From positions 1-50,458 of IMG/VR virus record IMGVR_UViG_3300042473_000179: a stretch of 50,458 bases of DNA; one strand, given 5' to 3'. Below, piece by piece: positions 9,399 to 18,139 of the stretch. Positions within the stretch are counted from its first letter, which is position 1, and every line of letters starts with the position of its first letter. The translations under genes were made by a program, and so were the position numbers. The DNA is from a virus. The notes under the pieces were generated by a model that saw only the letters and a list, made by a program, of their open reading frames with translations, made no database searches and was not told the DNA's origin.

Positions 9399-10255
9399 AG
9401 GCTATCGCGAGCCTTGATTAAACGAATCATCATTGCTTCATCCTCTGCTTCGTAAGCCGCTTCTATTTCCTGTAGCAAGACATGAGACTTATCGCTCATG
9501 GCTTCAAGTTCGGGAGTTTTATCTTTACCCAACCAGCTCATCTTGCCACCATTGGCTACACGGGCCGCTTCGCAATATTCAGTCCACCCACTGGCTTCGT
9601 ATGGATCAGGGCGATTTGGATAGGTCACAGTCCACCATGTGTAAAGCTCTTTGATTTCTCGAGCACGTTCTGCTTGACCTGTGGGCTTGCCGTGGTTGGG
9701 ATCAGTTTCTTCTATGCCCCAGTCTGATCCCATGGTCAAGGTCATGGCCCAATCCAAATGGTCTATGCCTGCCTGTGGACAACGCCAGGTTCTCCATCGA
9801 AACCATCCACTGGCCCAGAAAGGAGGATCATACTTGGCACGGTCTTTTTCATCGCCCCAGGCAATGTGACTCCAAGCTGATTCTATCTCAACAAAATCAA
9901 CCAGCTCATTGAATAGGCAAGGCAAAAAGCGGTTCCCCACATCCCGCCATTGACCCGGCTTAATATCCCGGGGATGAGCGGTAAGACTATGAGTGCGAGT
10001 AACCCAACGGTTGTTAATGTAGTACTTGATATCATAAAGAGTCCTTATGGGCCATGTGACAAAATCCTGGATGTGTCCAAGTGCTTCTTCTGCTAACCAA
10101 TAACGAAAGTTGTGCTTTATTTGGGCCGCAGTAGTCCAGTCGTCCCATTCTTCTGCTGTGCCCGCACTCAATTTTTTAGTGCCGCGAAGCCAGTCTGCAA
10201 AAGGAGTACAACTCCAGTAGTTGATGTGTTGTGCCATTTTATTTTCTATCGCCAA
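9389..10255 (-). CDS. Hypothetical phage protein rich in tryptophan, 288 aa
   Basis: No named family recognised. It contains many Trp residues (FWASGWFRWRTWRCPQAGID; MTLTMGSDWGIEE) and ends in an acidic helix (EIEAAYEAEDEAMM). It starts inside the end of the BI-1-like gene (17-nt overlap) and overlaps the glycosyltransferase-like gene by 10 nt. Base composition here is visibly less AT-rich than in the genes downstream, closer to the core-phage part of the window. A soluble intracellular protein seems likely. Confidence 0.55.
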   Translation of the reverse strand: MAIENKMAQHINYWSCTPFADWLRGTKKLSAGTAEEWDDWTTAAQIKHNFRYWLAEEALGHIQDFVTWPIRTLYDIKYYINNRWVTRTHSLTAHPRDIKPGQWRDVGNRFLPCLFNELVDFVEIESAWSHIAWGDEKDRAKYDPPFWASGWFRWRTWRCPQAGIDHLDWAMTLTMGSDWGIEETDPNHGKPTGQAERAREIKELYTWWTVTYPNRPDPYEASGWTEYCEAARVANGGKMSWLGKDKTPELEAMSDKSHVLLQEIEAAYEAEDEAMMIRLIKARDSLWT

Positions 10256-10934
10256 ATAATTGTAACAAGTTAATAAACAGGTTAATAAAGTCCATGTAAA
10301 GAGTTAAGGCACCGCGAATTTCTACTACATCGCTGGTATCGTAACTAACTTCTTCTCGAATCTTCTGTGTATCGTATGCAGTCAATCCAAGGAAGATAAT
10401 GATCGCTAGGGCAGAGATTACCATTTGCATTATAGTTGAGCCAATAAAGATATTAACAATACTGGCAATAACAATAGCAATCAATCCTACAAACATAAAC
10501 TTACCAAGGCTATCTAGGCTCTGCTTGGTAAAATAGCCATAGCCACTCATTACTGCAAACAAGATGGCCGCGCCCATAAAAGCTGACACAATACTGCCCA
10601 TAGTAAACACAGCAAAGATTGTGGCAAAACTCAATCCCATTAATGCCGCAAATCCATGTAAGCATAACTGTGCTATACTCTTACTTGGGTTATTGGCCAG
10701 TACCATACTAACACCAAAGATTGCCGCTAGCGGAGAAAAGATCACAATCCACTTTAGCATACCGGTAAAAAAGAATTCCAGCAACTCCGGACTAGTGCCC
10801 ACAAAGTAACTGACAAACATTGACACAATAACAGCCAAACTCATATGTCCATACACACGGCCCATTGCTGAATTAATTTCACTAGCACTGCGGTAACTTA
10901 GTACGCCACCGCCTGTATAATTTGCACCAAACAT
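10239..10934 (-). CDS. Bax inhibitor-1/YccA-family membrane protein
   Basis: 231 aa with about seven hydrophobic segments. It has the family hallmarks: an N-terminal YxxMxxG-like part (VYGHMSLAVIVSMFVSYFVG), a long central hydrophobic run, and the C-terminal FLGLTAYDTQKIRE that matches the BI-1/YbhL motif GxxxYDTQ. The start at 10934 is preceded by AAGGAG at good spacing. Bacterial members sit in the inner membrane; YccA binds and restrains FtsH. A phage copy could protect viral proteins from FtsH or affect membrane ion flux; this is inference. Confidence 0.88.
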   Translation of the reverse strand: MFGANYTGGGVLSYRSASEINSAMGRVYGHMSLAVIVSMFVSYFVGTSPELLEFFFTGMLKWIVIFSPLAAIFGVSMVLANNPSKSIAQLCLHGFAALMGLSFATIFAVFTMGSIVSAFMGAAILFAVMSGYGYFTKQSLDSLGKFMFVGLIAIVIASIVNIFIGSTIMQMVISALAIIIFLGLTAYDTQKIREEVSYDTSDVVEIRGALTLYMDFINLFINLLQLFGDRK

Positions 10935-10945
10935 ACTATTCTCCT

Positions 10946-11305
10946 TTAAATAAATTTTGTAAGATTAGGTGGAACCCAACCTACTGGTTTTAATACTTTA
11001 CCATCTTCTCGCTTACGAACTTTACCATCTTCTCCAATTTTAGCAAAGTTTGTACTCATTACTTCTTTCCAAGCACCTTCGGCATCACTGCCCATGCTAT
11101 GAATAGCACCAATAGTAACAACCAAGATGTCAATAAGAGCATCCAGTGTTTCTACTTGGTCATGTGCGGCAATTGCTTCGGCAAGTTCGCCTGCTTCTTC
11201 TTCAATCAAACTAACATACAAATTAAATTGATTTTCATCAAACTCGCCACCAACTGTTTGGTCGCAAGCCCGCATAAATTTTTCTTGATCTCTAAACGGG
11301 TTCAT
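10946..11305 (-). CDS. MazG-like NTP pyrophosphohydrolase
   Basis: 119 aa, single-domain length. Residues 30-65 carry the all-alpha NTP-PPase signature: SLIEEEAGELAEAIAAHDQ (E-E-E-x-x-E Mg site) and ETLDALIDILVVTIG (E-x-x-D). These enzymes hydrolyse nucleoside triphosphates to monophosphates and PPi and are frequent in phages, where they alter nucleotide or (p)ppGpp pools. Its start shares a base with the stop region of the small upstream gene, consistent with coupling behind DNA ligase. Confidence 0.8.
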   Translation of the reverse strand: MNPFRDQEKFMRACDQTVGGEFDENQFNLYVSLIEEEAGELAEAIAAHDQVETLDALIDILVVTIGAIHSMGSDAEGAWKEVMSTNFAKIGEDGKVRKREDGKVLKPVGWVPPNLTKFI

Positions 11306-11505
11306 TATGCCATCCTATCTACGTTTTGTCCTGCACGATTCATTTGTCGATTCATTTCGATTCTCTTTGCTTCGTCAATTTCTCGATTGTATTTAATTCT
11401 GCGTTCATCTTGAATTTGTTCTTCATGCCGCTTGTCCGACTTTTTAACTTCTGTCTGCCTATAGATTTCAGCATTTTGCATTGTTACTCTACTAATATCT
11501 GTCAT
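11305..11505 (-). CDS. Small charged helical protein, 66 aa
   Basis: Unrecognised. The sequence is almost entirely charged and helix-forming (EVKKSDKRHEEQIQDERR ... EAKRIEMNRQMNRAGQN), with no hydrophobic core, so it may be a coiled coil or nucleic-acid binder. The frame fits exactly between ligase (4-nt overlap) and the MazG-like gene (1-nt overlap), which is the main reason to call it real. Confidence 0.6.
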   Translation of the reverse strand: MTDISRVTMQNAEIYRQTEVKKSDKRHEEQIQDERRIKYNREIDEAKRIEMNRQMNRAGQNVDRMA

Positions 11506-12818
11506 AATTTTTCTCCTACTTTGAAACCCCTGAATCTAAGGTACCGGGGGAACCGCAAGCTGTACGATCCGTCTTGATTTTGTGTAACTGCGTCTGCTCG
11601 CACTTCCACGATCTGTCCAACGACTTCACTACTTGCATTCCAAAAAGAATCACGATCATTATCACTAAAGCCGCTACCCACATTGACCTTAATCGATTTA
11701 CCATCATCAACGCCTTCGCACACCAATGCACCCAAACGTCCAATGTTTCTTCCAGTACCTTCTTCCACTTCGATGACCTCAAGACTAACTTCGATAAACG
11801 GCTTGAGCTTGAGCCACGCAACACTTCTTTTACATTCATACTGTGCCTCTGGATCCTTAATCATAATACCTTCATAACCCCCTGCCACTGCTTTTGCATT
11901 AATTTCTTTGTAACGCAACTGACCTTCATCGGTATCTAAATCAACTAATTCGTTTGACAGTACAGTTATGTTAGGAACCATATCTTTAACAGCTGAATGC
12001 CATGCCTGCAATGCTTCACTACGCCACTCTTGCGGCTGTTCAAAAATCTCTGCTTCAAATGCATGAAGCGGCAACCAATCAAACAAGTTAAGTACTGCAT
12101 CACCTGTTTCAGAATCACCTTTACGATGAATCTGCTTCATCAAATCCTGGAAACTGCTGGACATAATTTCACCGTCAAACACCCAAGGCTCTGTGAGTCC
12201 AGATGCTATCTTTGCAAACTGCTCTTTGACATGTGGAAAGTTCACAAGTTCTTTACCGTTACGGCTAAACTGATCCACCTTGCCATCAGGATAAACAATA
12301 GTGATGACCCGAACTCCGTCAAGTTTGACTTCGATAAATTTCTTGCCTGTAACTTTAGACTCGTGATTGGCACTGTCATGAGCCAGCTGACAACCAAAAA
12401 CAGGAATAGCATATTGCGGATACTTCTTTTCTACAACTTTGTTTACTGTGTTTTCACTAAATCCAGCTCGCATATCTTTGATAAGGATGCGTCTATACCA
12501 ACCATTCCACTCTGCTTTAGTGGATTGTGCTATCATTGCATCAATTACATCCCGAGCAAGATTGCCGGTGACTGTACGATTAATGAAACCATCAATAGTA
12601 CGAACAAAATCATCCCAAGATAAGCCAGAGCCATCCTCATCATTCTTTTCCTTTACTTGTTTGATACCAAAAGTTATCATGGAATCTAATGCAAGGCGAC
12701 AACCGTGGAAGAATTCATCATTGCCCAGTTCTGCCTGAGCAAGAATAATAGCTTCTTTGTTCAAACGACTAGGATGATCTTCCAAACTGGAAATAACTGT
12801 GTAGCAAGGATCGCTCAT
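11502..12818 (-). CDS. ATP-dependent DNA ligase
   Basis: 438 aa, close to the size of T4-type ligases. The adenylation motif I is FIEVKLDGVRV with the AMP-accepting Lys at about residue 165. Motif III/IIIa (EPWVFDGEIM), motif IV (GYEGIMIKDP) and motif V (SVAWLKLKP) follow in order, then an OB-fold. It seals nicks during replication and repair. It is the first gene after a TTGACA-N17-TACAAT promoter and heads the long minus-strand chain that runs to the window start. Confidence 0.92.
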   Translation of the reverse strand: MSDPCYTVISSLEDHPSRLNKEAIILAQAELGNDEFFHGCRLALDSMITFGIKQVKEKNDEDGSGLSWDDFVRTIDGFINRTVTGNLARDVIDAMIAQSTKAEWNGWYRRILIKDMRAGFSENTVNKVVEKKYPQYAIPVFGCQLAHDSANHESKVTGKKFIEVKLDGVRVITIVYPDGKVDQFSRNGKELVNFPHVKEQFAKIASGLTEPWVFDGEIMSSSFQDLMKQIHRKGDSETGDAVLNLFDWLPLHAFEAEIFEQPQEWRSEALQAWHSAVKDMVPNITVLSNELVDLDTDEGQLRYKEINAKAVAGGYEGIMIKDPEAQYECKRSVAWLKLKPFIEVSLEVIEVEEGTGRNIGRLGALVCEGVDDGKSIKVNVGSGFSDNDRDSFWNASSEVVGQIVEVRADAVTQNQDGSYSLRFPRYLRFRGFKVGEKL

Positions 12819-12849
12819 ATTAGACCTTTAAATAACTGTTTAAGTAGTT

Positions 12850-12878
12850 ATTGTACTATCTAATTATCAGTATGTCAA
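12850..12878 (-). promoter_or_regulatory. Sigma-70-type promoter for the ligase operon
   Basis: Minus strand: -35 TTGACA (12873-12878), spacer exactly 17, -10 TACAAT (12850-12855). It lies 32 nt before the ligase start and overlaps the 3' end of the HExxH gene. It may drive the whole chain down to position 1. Confidence 0.75.
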
Positions 12879-13592
12879 GAAGTTTGTGGTCTTAAATGGC
12901 TTACCTGCGTAAGCATAATCGATATTTCGAATGATTTTCTTCTTCATACTTCGAACAATTGGATGGGAATGGTTCCATTCAAATGCAGCCAAATACTTGT
13001 GATAAGTTGTATTCTTGTGACGTTTGGCCTGCATGCTGTCCAAATACTTTTTTATAGCATCTCTATCCAATTCAAACCTGTCAACCAATTCACAGGCAAT
13101 GTTAAAACTAAATGCACCCATTTCGTCTTTGTGGCCGTAGTATTCTTGATTGACTCTTTGCTTGTGATAGTAAGCTGTACTTTCATAGCCCGGAATGGTT
13201 TTGAAATTCCTACTACGATACTGACGCATATGGATGATTTCGTGTAGGATAGTATCTGCAAATAAACTGCAAATTCTTTCCCAACGATATTCTGTCATTC
13301 GAATAAACTCATCGTCTGGATGATAGCTTAGAACAATTTCAATATGTCGTCTATCTTCTGCATCATTATAACTATAATAAGTTCCGCCCATATAAATCTT
13401 GCCACGTTTTTGAGTAGGATCGCTTTGTCTACGAACTACTTTGACTGGAAGATTGCTTTTAATATGCGTACTTATTATTTTTTGTAAGTCTGCAACTGCT
13501 AGTTTTTTGCCAATAAAATACTTACCCGCACTATACAGCATAGTGCGTAGATTGTACCTATCTAAGAGACTCCAATTGAATGGTTTACTCAC
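12867..13592 (-). CDS. Zincin-like HExxH protein (phage), GTG start
   Basis: 241 aa. ADTILHEIIHMRQ gives H117-E118-x2-H121, and EMGAFSFNIA near residue 157 supplies a likely third ligand (E). This is a metallopeptidase-fold arrangement in the style of SprT or small phage zincins. The start is GTG at 13592, chosen because GGAG lies 6-7 nt upstream and no better ATG follows. A TAAATA motif is about 24 nt upstream. A paralogue-like protein is encoded at 22303-22971. No signal peptide, so it acts in the cytoplasm; target unknown. Confidence 0.6.
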   Translation of the reverse strand: MSKPFNWSLLDRYNLRTMLYSAGKYFIGKKLAVADLQKIISTHIKSNLPVKVVRRQSDPTQKRGKIYMGGTYYSYNDAEDRRHIEIVLSYHPDDEFIRMTEYRWERICSLFADTILHEIIHMRQYRSRNFKTIPGYESTAYYHKQRVNQEYYGHKDEMGAFSFNIACELVDRFELDRDAIKKYLDSMQAKRHKNTTYHKYLAAFEWNHSHPIVRSMKKKIIRNIDYAYAGKPFKTTNFLTY

Positions 13593-13643
13593 AGTTTTCT
13601 CCGGGTTATCCTAAGTATTTATCGACACCCGAAGAAAGTAATA

Positions 13644-14261
13644 CTAGCGTTTTGCAATAACCTTGTCTGCAAGCCCATACACAACAGCCTTATCCGCACT
13701 CAAAAATGTATCAAATTTCATAGCTTGATACAGCTCATCATACGTTTTTCCAGCGGTATTATGCTTGACATACAACTGTGTTAGTCGTTCATTAATGCGT
13801 TTAGACTCTTCAAAACCACGACGTGCATCTTCAAACTCAAGTTCCTGTACGTGTACACTGCCACTTGTGCCTGGAGTACCCGAACTAACACGGTGAATCA
13901 TAGTACGTGATTCGGGCAGGACAAACCGCTTGCCAGGATGCCCTGCTTGTGCAAGGAACGAGCCCATACTACAGGCCTGCCCCATTACATAGGTTGCAAC
14001 ATCTGGCTTAATAAACTGCATTGTATCGTAAATAGCAAGACCAGCAGTAACACTTCCACCCGGACTATTGATAAAGAATGTAATGTCTTCATTTCCTTGA
14101 CTTTCCAAAAACAGCAACTGTGCCACAATAAGGCTTGAAGTATGCTCGTTAACATCAGTGTCTAACATCACAATACGATCTTTAAGCAAGCGACTGTAAA
14201 TGTCATAGGCACGTTCGCCCTTTGCTTCTGTCTCAATAACCATTGGTACCAAATTAGGCAT
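13644..14261 (-). CDS. clpP: ClpP-family serine protease
   Basis: 205 aa, the size of bacterial ClpP. The catalytic triad is visible: Ser98 in [12 protein letters not shown], His123 in [11 protein letters not shown], and an Asp in the late helix region ([20 protein letters not shown]). [18 protein letters not shown] is the oxyanion-hole motif. Known ClpP forms a barrel that degrades proteins fed by a Clp ATPase; phage versions can join host ClpX/A or process virion proteins. No ATPase is encoded nearby. It begins 3 nt after the upstream gene and ends the operon that starts at 15543. Confidence 0.9.
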   Translation of the reverse strand: MPNLVPMVIETEAKGERAYDIYSRLLKDRIVMLDTDVNEHTSSLIVAQLLFLESQGNEDITFFINSPGGSVTAGLAIYDTMQFIKPDVATYVMGQACSMGSFLAQAGHPGKRFVLPESRTMIHRVSSGTPGTSGSVHVQELEFEDARRGFEESKRINERLTQLYVKHNTAGKTYDELYQAMKFDTFLSADKAVVYGLADKVIAKR

Positions 14262-14263
14262 CT

Positions 14264-14716
14264 TTATCCTTTAAAGTTTGATGTGTCGTATGTCTGAGCA
14301 AAGATATCTTTTTTCACAACACCAAAGTCGCCGGCGCCGTGACGTACAATAAAGTCTTCGCCTGCCTTGTAATTCAAATCTCCCCATGATGCTTTTACAA
14401 CACCGTTGTGATCTGCTAGTTTAGCGTGTTTGAAAATCTTCTTAGGAGTGGCAGTGCCATCTTCGTTGTCGTCATAGTAGTCGGCAAACTTTTCTGCTCC
14501 CACTGGATACTTCTCACCCTTTGGACCTGTGATAATTTTATAGCCTGCTTGATAGTCAACTGGACCTTCTAATGTATCTACAGTACCGCTAGATGTAGCA
14601 GTTTTATAATGTATTGGAGTAGGATGTTTATAGGTTTCGAAACTACCGTGAGCAAACCACTCATCGGTAATTTCTTTATCTATAGATTCTACGATATTGA
14701 TGTATTCTCTAATCAT
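14264..14716 (-). CDS. PGDYG-like small phage protein, 150 aa
   Basis: Two repeated-looking stretches resemble the phage PGDYG family: [19 protein letters not shown] with KFADYYDD, and [20 protein letters not shown]. The family is of unknown function. Its ATG overlaps the stop of the lipoprotein gene (ATGA), and ClpP follows 3 nt later, so these three are co-translated. The N-terminal 20 residues are helical ([18 protein letters not shown]). Confidence 0.5.
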   Translation of the reverse strand: MIREYINIVESIDKEITDEWFAHGSFETYKHPTPIHYKTATSSGTVDTLEGPVDYQAGYKIITGPKGEKYPVGAEKFADYYDDNEDGTATPKKIFKHAKLADHNGVVKASWGDLNYKAGEDFIVRHGAGDFGVVKKDIFAQTYDTSNFKG

Positions 14717-15288
14717 TGTGGTTTGTCTAGTTCTTTAAATGCTTGAGTTGAACGCTGTGCTTCAAGTATCTCACGGCTATTCTTTTCCTTAGCACGACGA
14801 AGAACGTTTGCGTCACCTGTGGGCAATGCAATTAGTACATAAGCAGTGTATCGATTGCCAGCACGTACAACAACTGGATTCTGATCAATGTTCTTAGCAC
14901 CGTAAGTTTCAACTCCAGTCACGTCAACTGTATTACAGTTAGACCGTGTAACCTTTTCAATGTTACTGGATTTTGTCGATCCTGTATCATACTGTTTAGT
15001 CTGCGAACTAACTGTTCCGCCAGCACTGTAGCAAATTTCTGCAAGTGCATTGGTACGTGCCAAATGCACAGCCATGTTGTAGTTTTCTGCGGAACCTTCT
15101 GCTGCCGCAAATACTGCACTGTCACTAACAGGCAATTTACCCATCCAATCCGGCCGGCCTTTTAATGCCTGCTCAATTGCTTTGCCCTCACGTTCGTATT
15201 GATTGTCGACACGCTTTTGATAAACGTCGGTTGTACCACAAGCTGCCAAAACAGCAATGATAGGCAAAAGTGTTATAATTTTTTTCAT
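14713..15288 (-). CDS. LPP20-like lipoprotein
   Basis: 191 aa. The signal peptide MKKIITLLPIIAVLAACGTT has a lipobox (LAAC) with lipidation expected at Cys17. The mature part (ARTNALAEICYSAGGTVSSQ ... VVVRAGNRYTAYVLIALP) resembles LPP20/LpoA-type periplasmic lipoproteins. It is separated from the entericidin-like gene by 1 nt and overlaps the PGDYG-like gene by 4 nt. A typical host-like outer-membrane lipoprotein is unusual in a phage; it may change the envelope during infection, for example in superinfection exclusion. That role is inference. Confidence 0.7.
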   Translation of the reverse strand: MKKIITLLPIIAVLAACGTTDVYQKRVDNQYEREGKAIEQALKGRPDWMGKLPVSDSAVFAAAEGSAENYNMAVHLARTNALAEICYSAGGTVSSQTKQYDTGSTKSSNIEKVTRSNCNTVDVTGVETYGAKNIDQNPVVVRAGNRYTAYVLIALPTGDANVLRRAKEKNSREILEAQRSTQAFKELDKPQ

Positions 15289-15289
15289 C

Positions 15290-15418
15290 TTAGTTTCCTA
15301 CTTTCTTAATATATTGACCGGCTTTGTTTAAATCTTGTCCTGCACCTTCTACTGCACCACCAATAGTGCCGCATGCGGTGAGCATTACTGCTACTAAAAT
15401 TAGAATAATCTTTTTCAT
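15290..15418 (-). CDS. Entericidin A/B-like small lipoprotein
   Basis: 42 aa. MKKIILILVAVMLTACGTIG has a lipobox (LTAC, Cys16), and the mature part GGAVEGAGQDLNKAGQYIKK is the entericidin pattern (VxGxGxDxxxxGxxI). Entericidins are envelope lipoproteins implicated in programmed lysis or stress. The ATG at 15418 overlaps the upstream gene's stop and the TAA is 1 nt before the LPP20-like start. A phage copy could act in lysis or envelope remodelling; unproven. Confidence 0.75.
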   Translation of the reverse strand: MKKIILILVAVMLTACGTIGGAVEGAGQDLNKAGQYIKKVGN

Positions 15419-15543
15419 TTTGCCATCTCCTGACTGTGAGTTTTAACTGTGTCTATGCCATTGTCCAACATTCGGGCAATGCCGGAAAATCCAACTGTTG
15501 CTAGAACTAGTCCAAAGACAGCGCCTAAAATAAACATTCGCAT
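15415..15543 (-). CDS. Small single-TM protein, 42 aa
   Basis: Start chosen at ATG 15543 (MRMFILGAVFGLVLATVGFS) because AGAAAGG lies about 7 nt upstream and a perfect promoter precedes it; a longer frame reaching 15606 would overlap the promoter. One hydrophobic segment at residues 3-22 is followed by a short polar tail (DTVKTHSQEM). It is the first gene of the operon leading to ClpP. Function not recognised. Confidence 0.65.
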   Translation of the reverse strand: MRMFILGAVFGLVLATVGFSGIARMLDNGIDTVKTHSQEMAK

Positions 15544-15574
15544 ATCAAGCCTTTCTGTGTGTGTTGATGTGTTT

Positions 15575-15603
15575 ATTATAATGTTCTTTTTGCAAAGAGT
15601 CAA
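15575..15603 (-). promoter_or_regulatory. Sigma-70-type promoter of the small-TM/entericidin/LPP20/ClpP operon
   Basis: Minus strand: -35 TTGACT (15598-15603), 17-nt spacer, -10 TATAAT (15575-15580). The leader then reads ACACACACAGAAAGG before the start codon, a leader shared with the genes starting at 17202 and 24267. Confidence 0.85.
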
Positions 15604-15620
15604 CATTTATTTTTACCGAA

Positions 15621-16067
15621 TTATCGACGATAATCTTCGTTCAAAATAGTCTTGTCCGAATTACAGTCCAAGCATAAATTTTGGATATTTTCTGCACTGT
15701 CATCGCCGCCGTCTGCTCGTCGAATTTTGTGATCCGCAATTACTCGATTTCTGCAAAGCCTGCTAAACAATTTGGGGTTGGATTCTTTTATACCCGAATG
15801 CTTGCGTTCAACCTCTGCACCTACATCTTTTCCGCACTCGGCACAGATCATTCCTCTGTGGAAAGTATGTGGTCGATCATAACGACCCATGCCGCCATAC
15901 TCTCGTTGTTTAAGCTGATGGATACGGCACAGTACATCCGAGCCAGGACCTGACATTTGGCTAATAGGAGTACCACAGCCATCAACACAACAAATTAGAT
16001 TATTCTTTAGTTGTCGTTTGATAACTGCGGGACTCTTACGCACGTCTTCTGATGCTAGTCTAAACAT
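15621..16067 (-). CDS. HNH endonuclease
   Basis: 148 aa from ATG 16067, one base after the stop of the upstream gene; a longer frame starting at 16142 would lie inside that gene. Zinc-type cysteine pairs are visible (CCVDGCGTP, CAECGKD). The HNH core follows: VIADHKIRRADGGDDSAENI then LCLDCNSDKT (H, N, and the CxxC that holds the fold). HNH proteins nick or cut DNA, and in phages serve as homing or packaging-associated nucleases. Free-standing here, so a homing role is plausible. Confidence 0.8.
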   Translation of the reverse strand: MFRLASEDVRKSPAVIKRQLKNNLICCVDGCGTPISQMSGPGSDVLCRIHQLKQREYGGMGRYDRPHTFHRGMICAECGKDVGAEVERKHSGIKESNPKLFSRLCRNRVIADHKIRRADGGDDSAENIQNLCLDCNSDKTILNEDYRR

Positions 16068-16068
16068 A

Positions 16069-17202
16069 TTAGAACAAGAAGCTTGATTGTACAGGCCAGT
16101 ACTGCGGACCTTTAGGCATAGCACCGTTAAAGTTTTTAGCAATCTGTTTGATAAGAAAAGTTAGGCCGAGCGGTACTTCTGGATAACGAATACCAAGTGC
16201 GTAACCGTTAACACGTTCATAATGATCCCTATAAGCAACCTTAGCTTGACTCATCATAGCAATAGGATCAAAATCGCCACCAAAAGCTAATTTCAAACTA
16301 TTAGCAACGCCTGCAATATACGCACTGTCTACAGAGATCTTTTCAATTTGACACTGACGGAAGAACTCATACATAAGCCAACATTCCTTGGGTTGTACAG
16401 GACGATTGCTTTTGCAAACAGATACGAAGTACTTGCAAAAATGGTCTGTAATTTCCAAATCATAACGTGGGTCCATAAGTTCGTCTAAACGAGTCAATGC
16501 ACCAGGTTCGTCAGTGTCACCAAATTTACTATGTGTAGCAAACATCTTAGCACCTTCGAGCAATTTTTGTTTTAGCTCTGCCAATTCCCATGCAGGAATT
16601 TTGGTACCGTCAGTTCGCACACCAAAAATCATTTGATGGAACTTGTCAATTTGATCTAAGGGATGTTTCGCATCGCCATTTAGTGCCATAAAGTTTTGGC
16701 GCATTTCGCTTTTTTGCGAGCTATTGTAAACAACAATGGGAATTTCACATTTGGTAATATCTGCTTTCAAAGCAGTTGCAATCAAATATAATACTATAGC
16801 AGTATGTTGCCCGTCCCAGCATACATATTTGCCGGGAGCCATCGGGTCTTCATAAACACAAATTGGCATAACACGGATTTGTGTAAAGTTATCCAAAATA
16901 CCAGTTGCATGAAACAACACCAGCATTCGTTGCAATGTGATATCAATGACGATTTTATCCAAAGTAGTTTTGATTGCACTACATAATGTAATGTCCGACC
17001 ATTTGGTAATTGTAGGATTTCTACGTCCAAATTCATGGATGGCATCTGTTACTACCGATTGGTAATAAGAACTACCATTAATAGTCTGTTTAAGACGTTG
17101 CGGAAGTCCTACATACTGTGATGTTGTTTTGTAAAACTGTTGATTAACAGTGTCAGCATAAAACGTAGGAGCCACTGCTGATTGTTGGGTCATCAATTGC
17201 AT
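16069..17202 (-). CDS. ParB/DGQHR-like domain protein
   Basis: 377 aa. Residues about 105-145 read IRVMPICVYEDPMAPGKY then VCWDGQHTAIVLYLIAT, matching the G-x-H core of ParB/Srx or DGQHR domains. The NFMALNGDAKHPLDQIDKF part is typical of the same family. Relatives bind DNA or act as small nucleases, and DGQHR proteins occur in modified-DNA islands. It is first gene behind a consensus promoter and is followed by the HNH gene, so these two form one operon. No membrane segment. Exact role unknown. Confidence 0.6.
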   Translation of the reverse strand: MQLMTQQSAVAPTFYADTVNQQFYKTTSQYVGLPQRLKQTINGSSYYQSVVTDAIHEFGRRNPTITKWSDITLCSAIKTTLDKIVIDITLQRMLVLFHATGILDNFTQIRVMPICVYEDPMAPGKYVCWDGQHTAIVLYLIATALKADITKCEIPIVVYNSSQKSEMRQNFMALNGDAKHPLDQIDKFHQMIFGVRTDGTKIPAWELAELKQKLLEGAKMFATHSKFGDTDEPGALTRLDELMDPRYDLEITDHFCKYFVSVCKSNRPVQPKECWLMYEFFRQCQIEKISVDSAYIAGVANSLKLAFGGDFDPIAMMSQAKVAYRDHYERVNGYALGIRYPEVPLGLTFLIKQIAKNFNGAMPKGPQYWPVQSSFLF

Positions 17203-17234
17203 AAAATCTTTCTGTGTGTTGTGTTGATATGGTT

Positions 17235-17263
17235 ATTATACTATAAAACGCCTTCAGCGTCAA
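17235..17263 (-). promoter_or_regulatory. Sigma-70-type promoter for the DGQH/HNH operon
   Basis: Minus strand: -35 TTGACG (17258-17263), 17-nt spacer, -10 TATAAT (17235-17240). The leader contains AACACACAGAAAG just before ATG 17202. Confidence 0.82.
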
Positions 17264-17264
17264 C

Positions 17265-17804
17265 CTACCATTTGTCCACTACCATCCAAATTGAGTCATT
17301 AGGATTGGCTTGACAAATAACTCCAAAATATCTTCTCAATAGGCTTAGTTCAAAATACTGTTCGGTAAAGTTTCTACAACGCATATTTTGATATTTGAAG
17401 TACAAATCAACCTTGCTACGGCCAACTTCAGTTTCTAAAATCAAATCGCCTGCCTTAATTTTACGTTCTATCTTTTGGCCTTCACGGCATACTGTAATCG
17501 ATTCTGAATTGAATTGGCCGCCGAGTGATACTAAAAGTTTTTCTCTACCTTGACGAATAGCATGACTACACAATGCACTACCTTTATAGTGTGAGTCAGA
17601 TATTGAATCTGTGACACTGTGCAATTTGCCATTCACGTTGACATCAAACTTAACAGCACACTTGCCATCGCTAACAACCTCAATCAAATTTTGAATAGGA
17701 CCAACTACTTGTGTATCAGTCATTAGGCTAGCAGTTTTGACATCGCAATTTGCCCAAACAAATTGACTAGCCAGCATTAAAGTTACCAATAGTGTATGTT
17801 TCAT
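17265..17804 (-). CDS. Exported hypothetical protein, 179 aa
   Basis: From ATG 17804 (ATGA overlap with the upstream lipoprotein stop) the product begins MKHTLLVTLMLASQFVWANC, a Sec signal peptide with likely cleavage after VWA. The mature part has about six Cys residues, as expected for a periplasmic protein with disulfides. No family recognised. It is co-translated with the lipoprotein at 17801-18079 and so may act with it at the envelope. Confidence 0.65.
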   Translation of the reverse strand: MKHTLLVTLMLASQFVWANCDVKTASLMTDTQVVGPIQNLIEVVSDGKCAVKFDVNVNGKLHSVTDSISDSHYKGSALCSHAIRQGREKLLVSLGGQFNSESITVCREGQKIERKIKAGDLILETEVGRSKVDLYFKYQNMRCRNFTEQYFELSLLRRYFGVICQANPNDSIWMVVDKW

Positions 17805-18079
17805 GATTGATCGCACCTATAAACATACCACCAAATAGTGGCTTTTAGTCTACTGTTAAAATCGTGATCTTCTTCAGTTAACACATCAGGATCGGGTTCA
17901 AAGTTCTTAATAGCTTGTAATTTTTTTAATTCAGCTACTTGTGTTTCTTTAAATTTACAATCTACTGGATAGTCTACCAATTCCTGATAGGTCATAATTT
18001 TAGGTGCATCTGCAATAACACTAGCAGTGGGTTGACACCCTGCCAATGCTAACATTGCAATCAAATAACATGCCTTCAT
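17801..18079 (-). CDS. Small lipoprotein, 92 aa
   Basis: MKACYLIAMLALAGCQPTAS has a canonical lipobox (LAGC), so Cys15 should be lipidated. The rest is polar with a C-terminal YVYRCDQS. No named family. It is first gene behind the promoter at 18111-18139, with AGAAAG as ribosome-binding site, and overlaps the exported protein gene by 4 nt. Confidence 0.65.
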   Translation of the reverse strand: MKACYLIAMLALAGCQPTASVIADAPKIMTYQELVDYPVDCKFKETQVAELKKLQAIKNFEPDPDVLTEEDHDFNSRLKATIWWYVYRCDQS

Positions 18080-18110
18080 TTTTAACTTTCTATCGAGTTA
18101 CGATAGTGTT

Positions 18111-18139
18111 AGTATAACTGAATTATTGGTACTTGTCAT
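18111..18139 (-). promoter_or_regulatory. Sigma-70-type promoter for the lipoprotein pair
   Basis: Minus strand: -35 ATGACA (18134-18139), 17-nt spacer, -10 TATACT (18111-18116). It overlaps the 3' end of the upstream gene. Weaker than the others because both boxes deviate from consensus. Confidence 0.55.

Noticed and set aside
11516-12738. Several frames of 100-208 aa on both strands over the ligase gene
   Set aside because: Shadows of ligase: all lie within its 438-aa frame, which has complete adenylation motifs.
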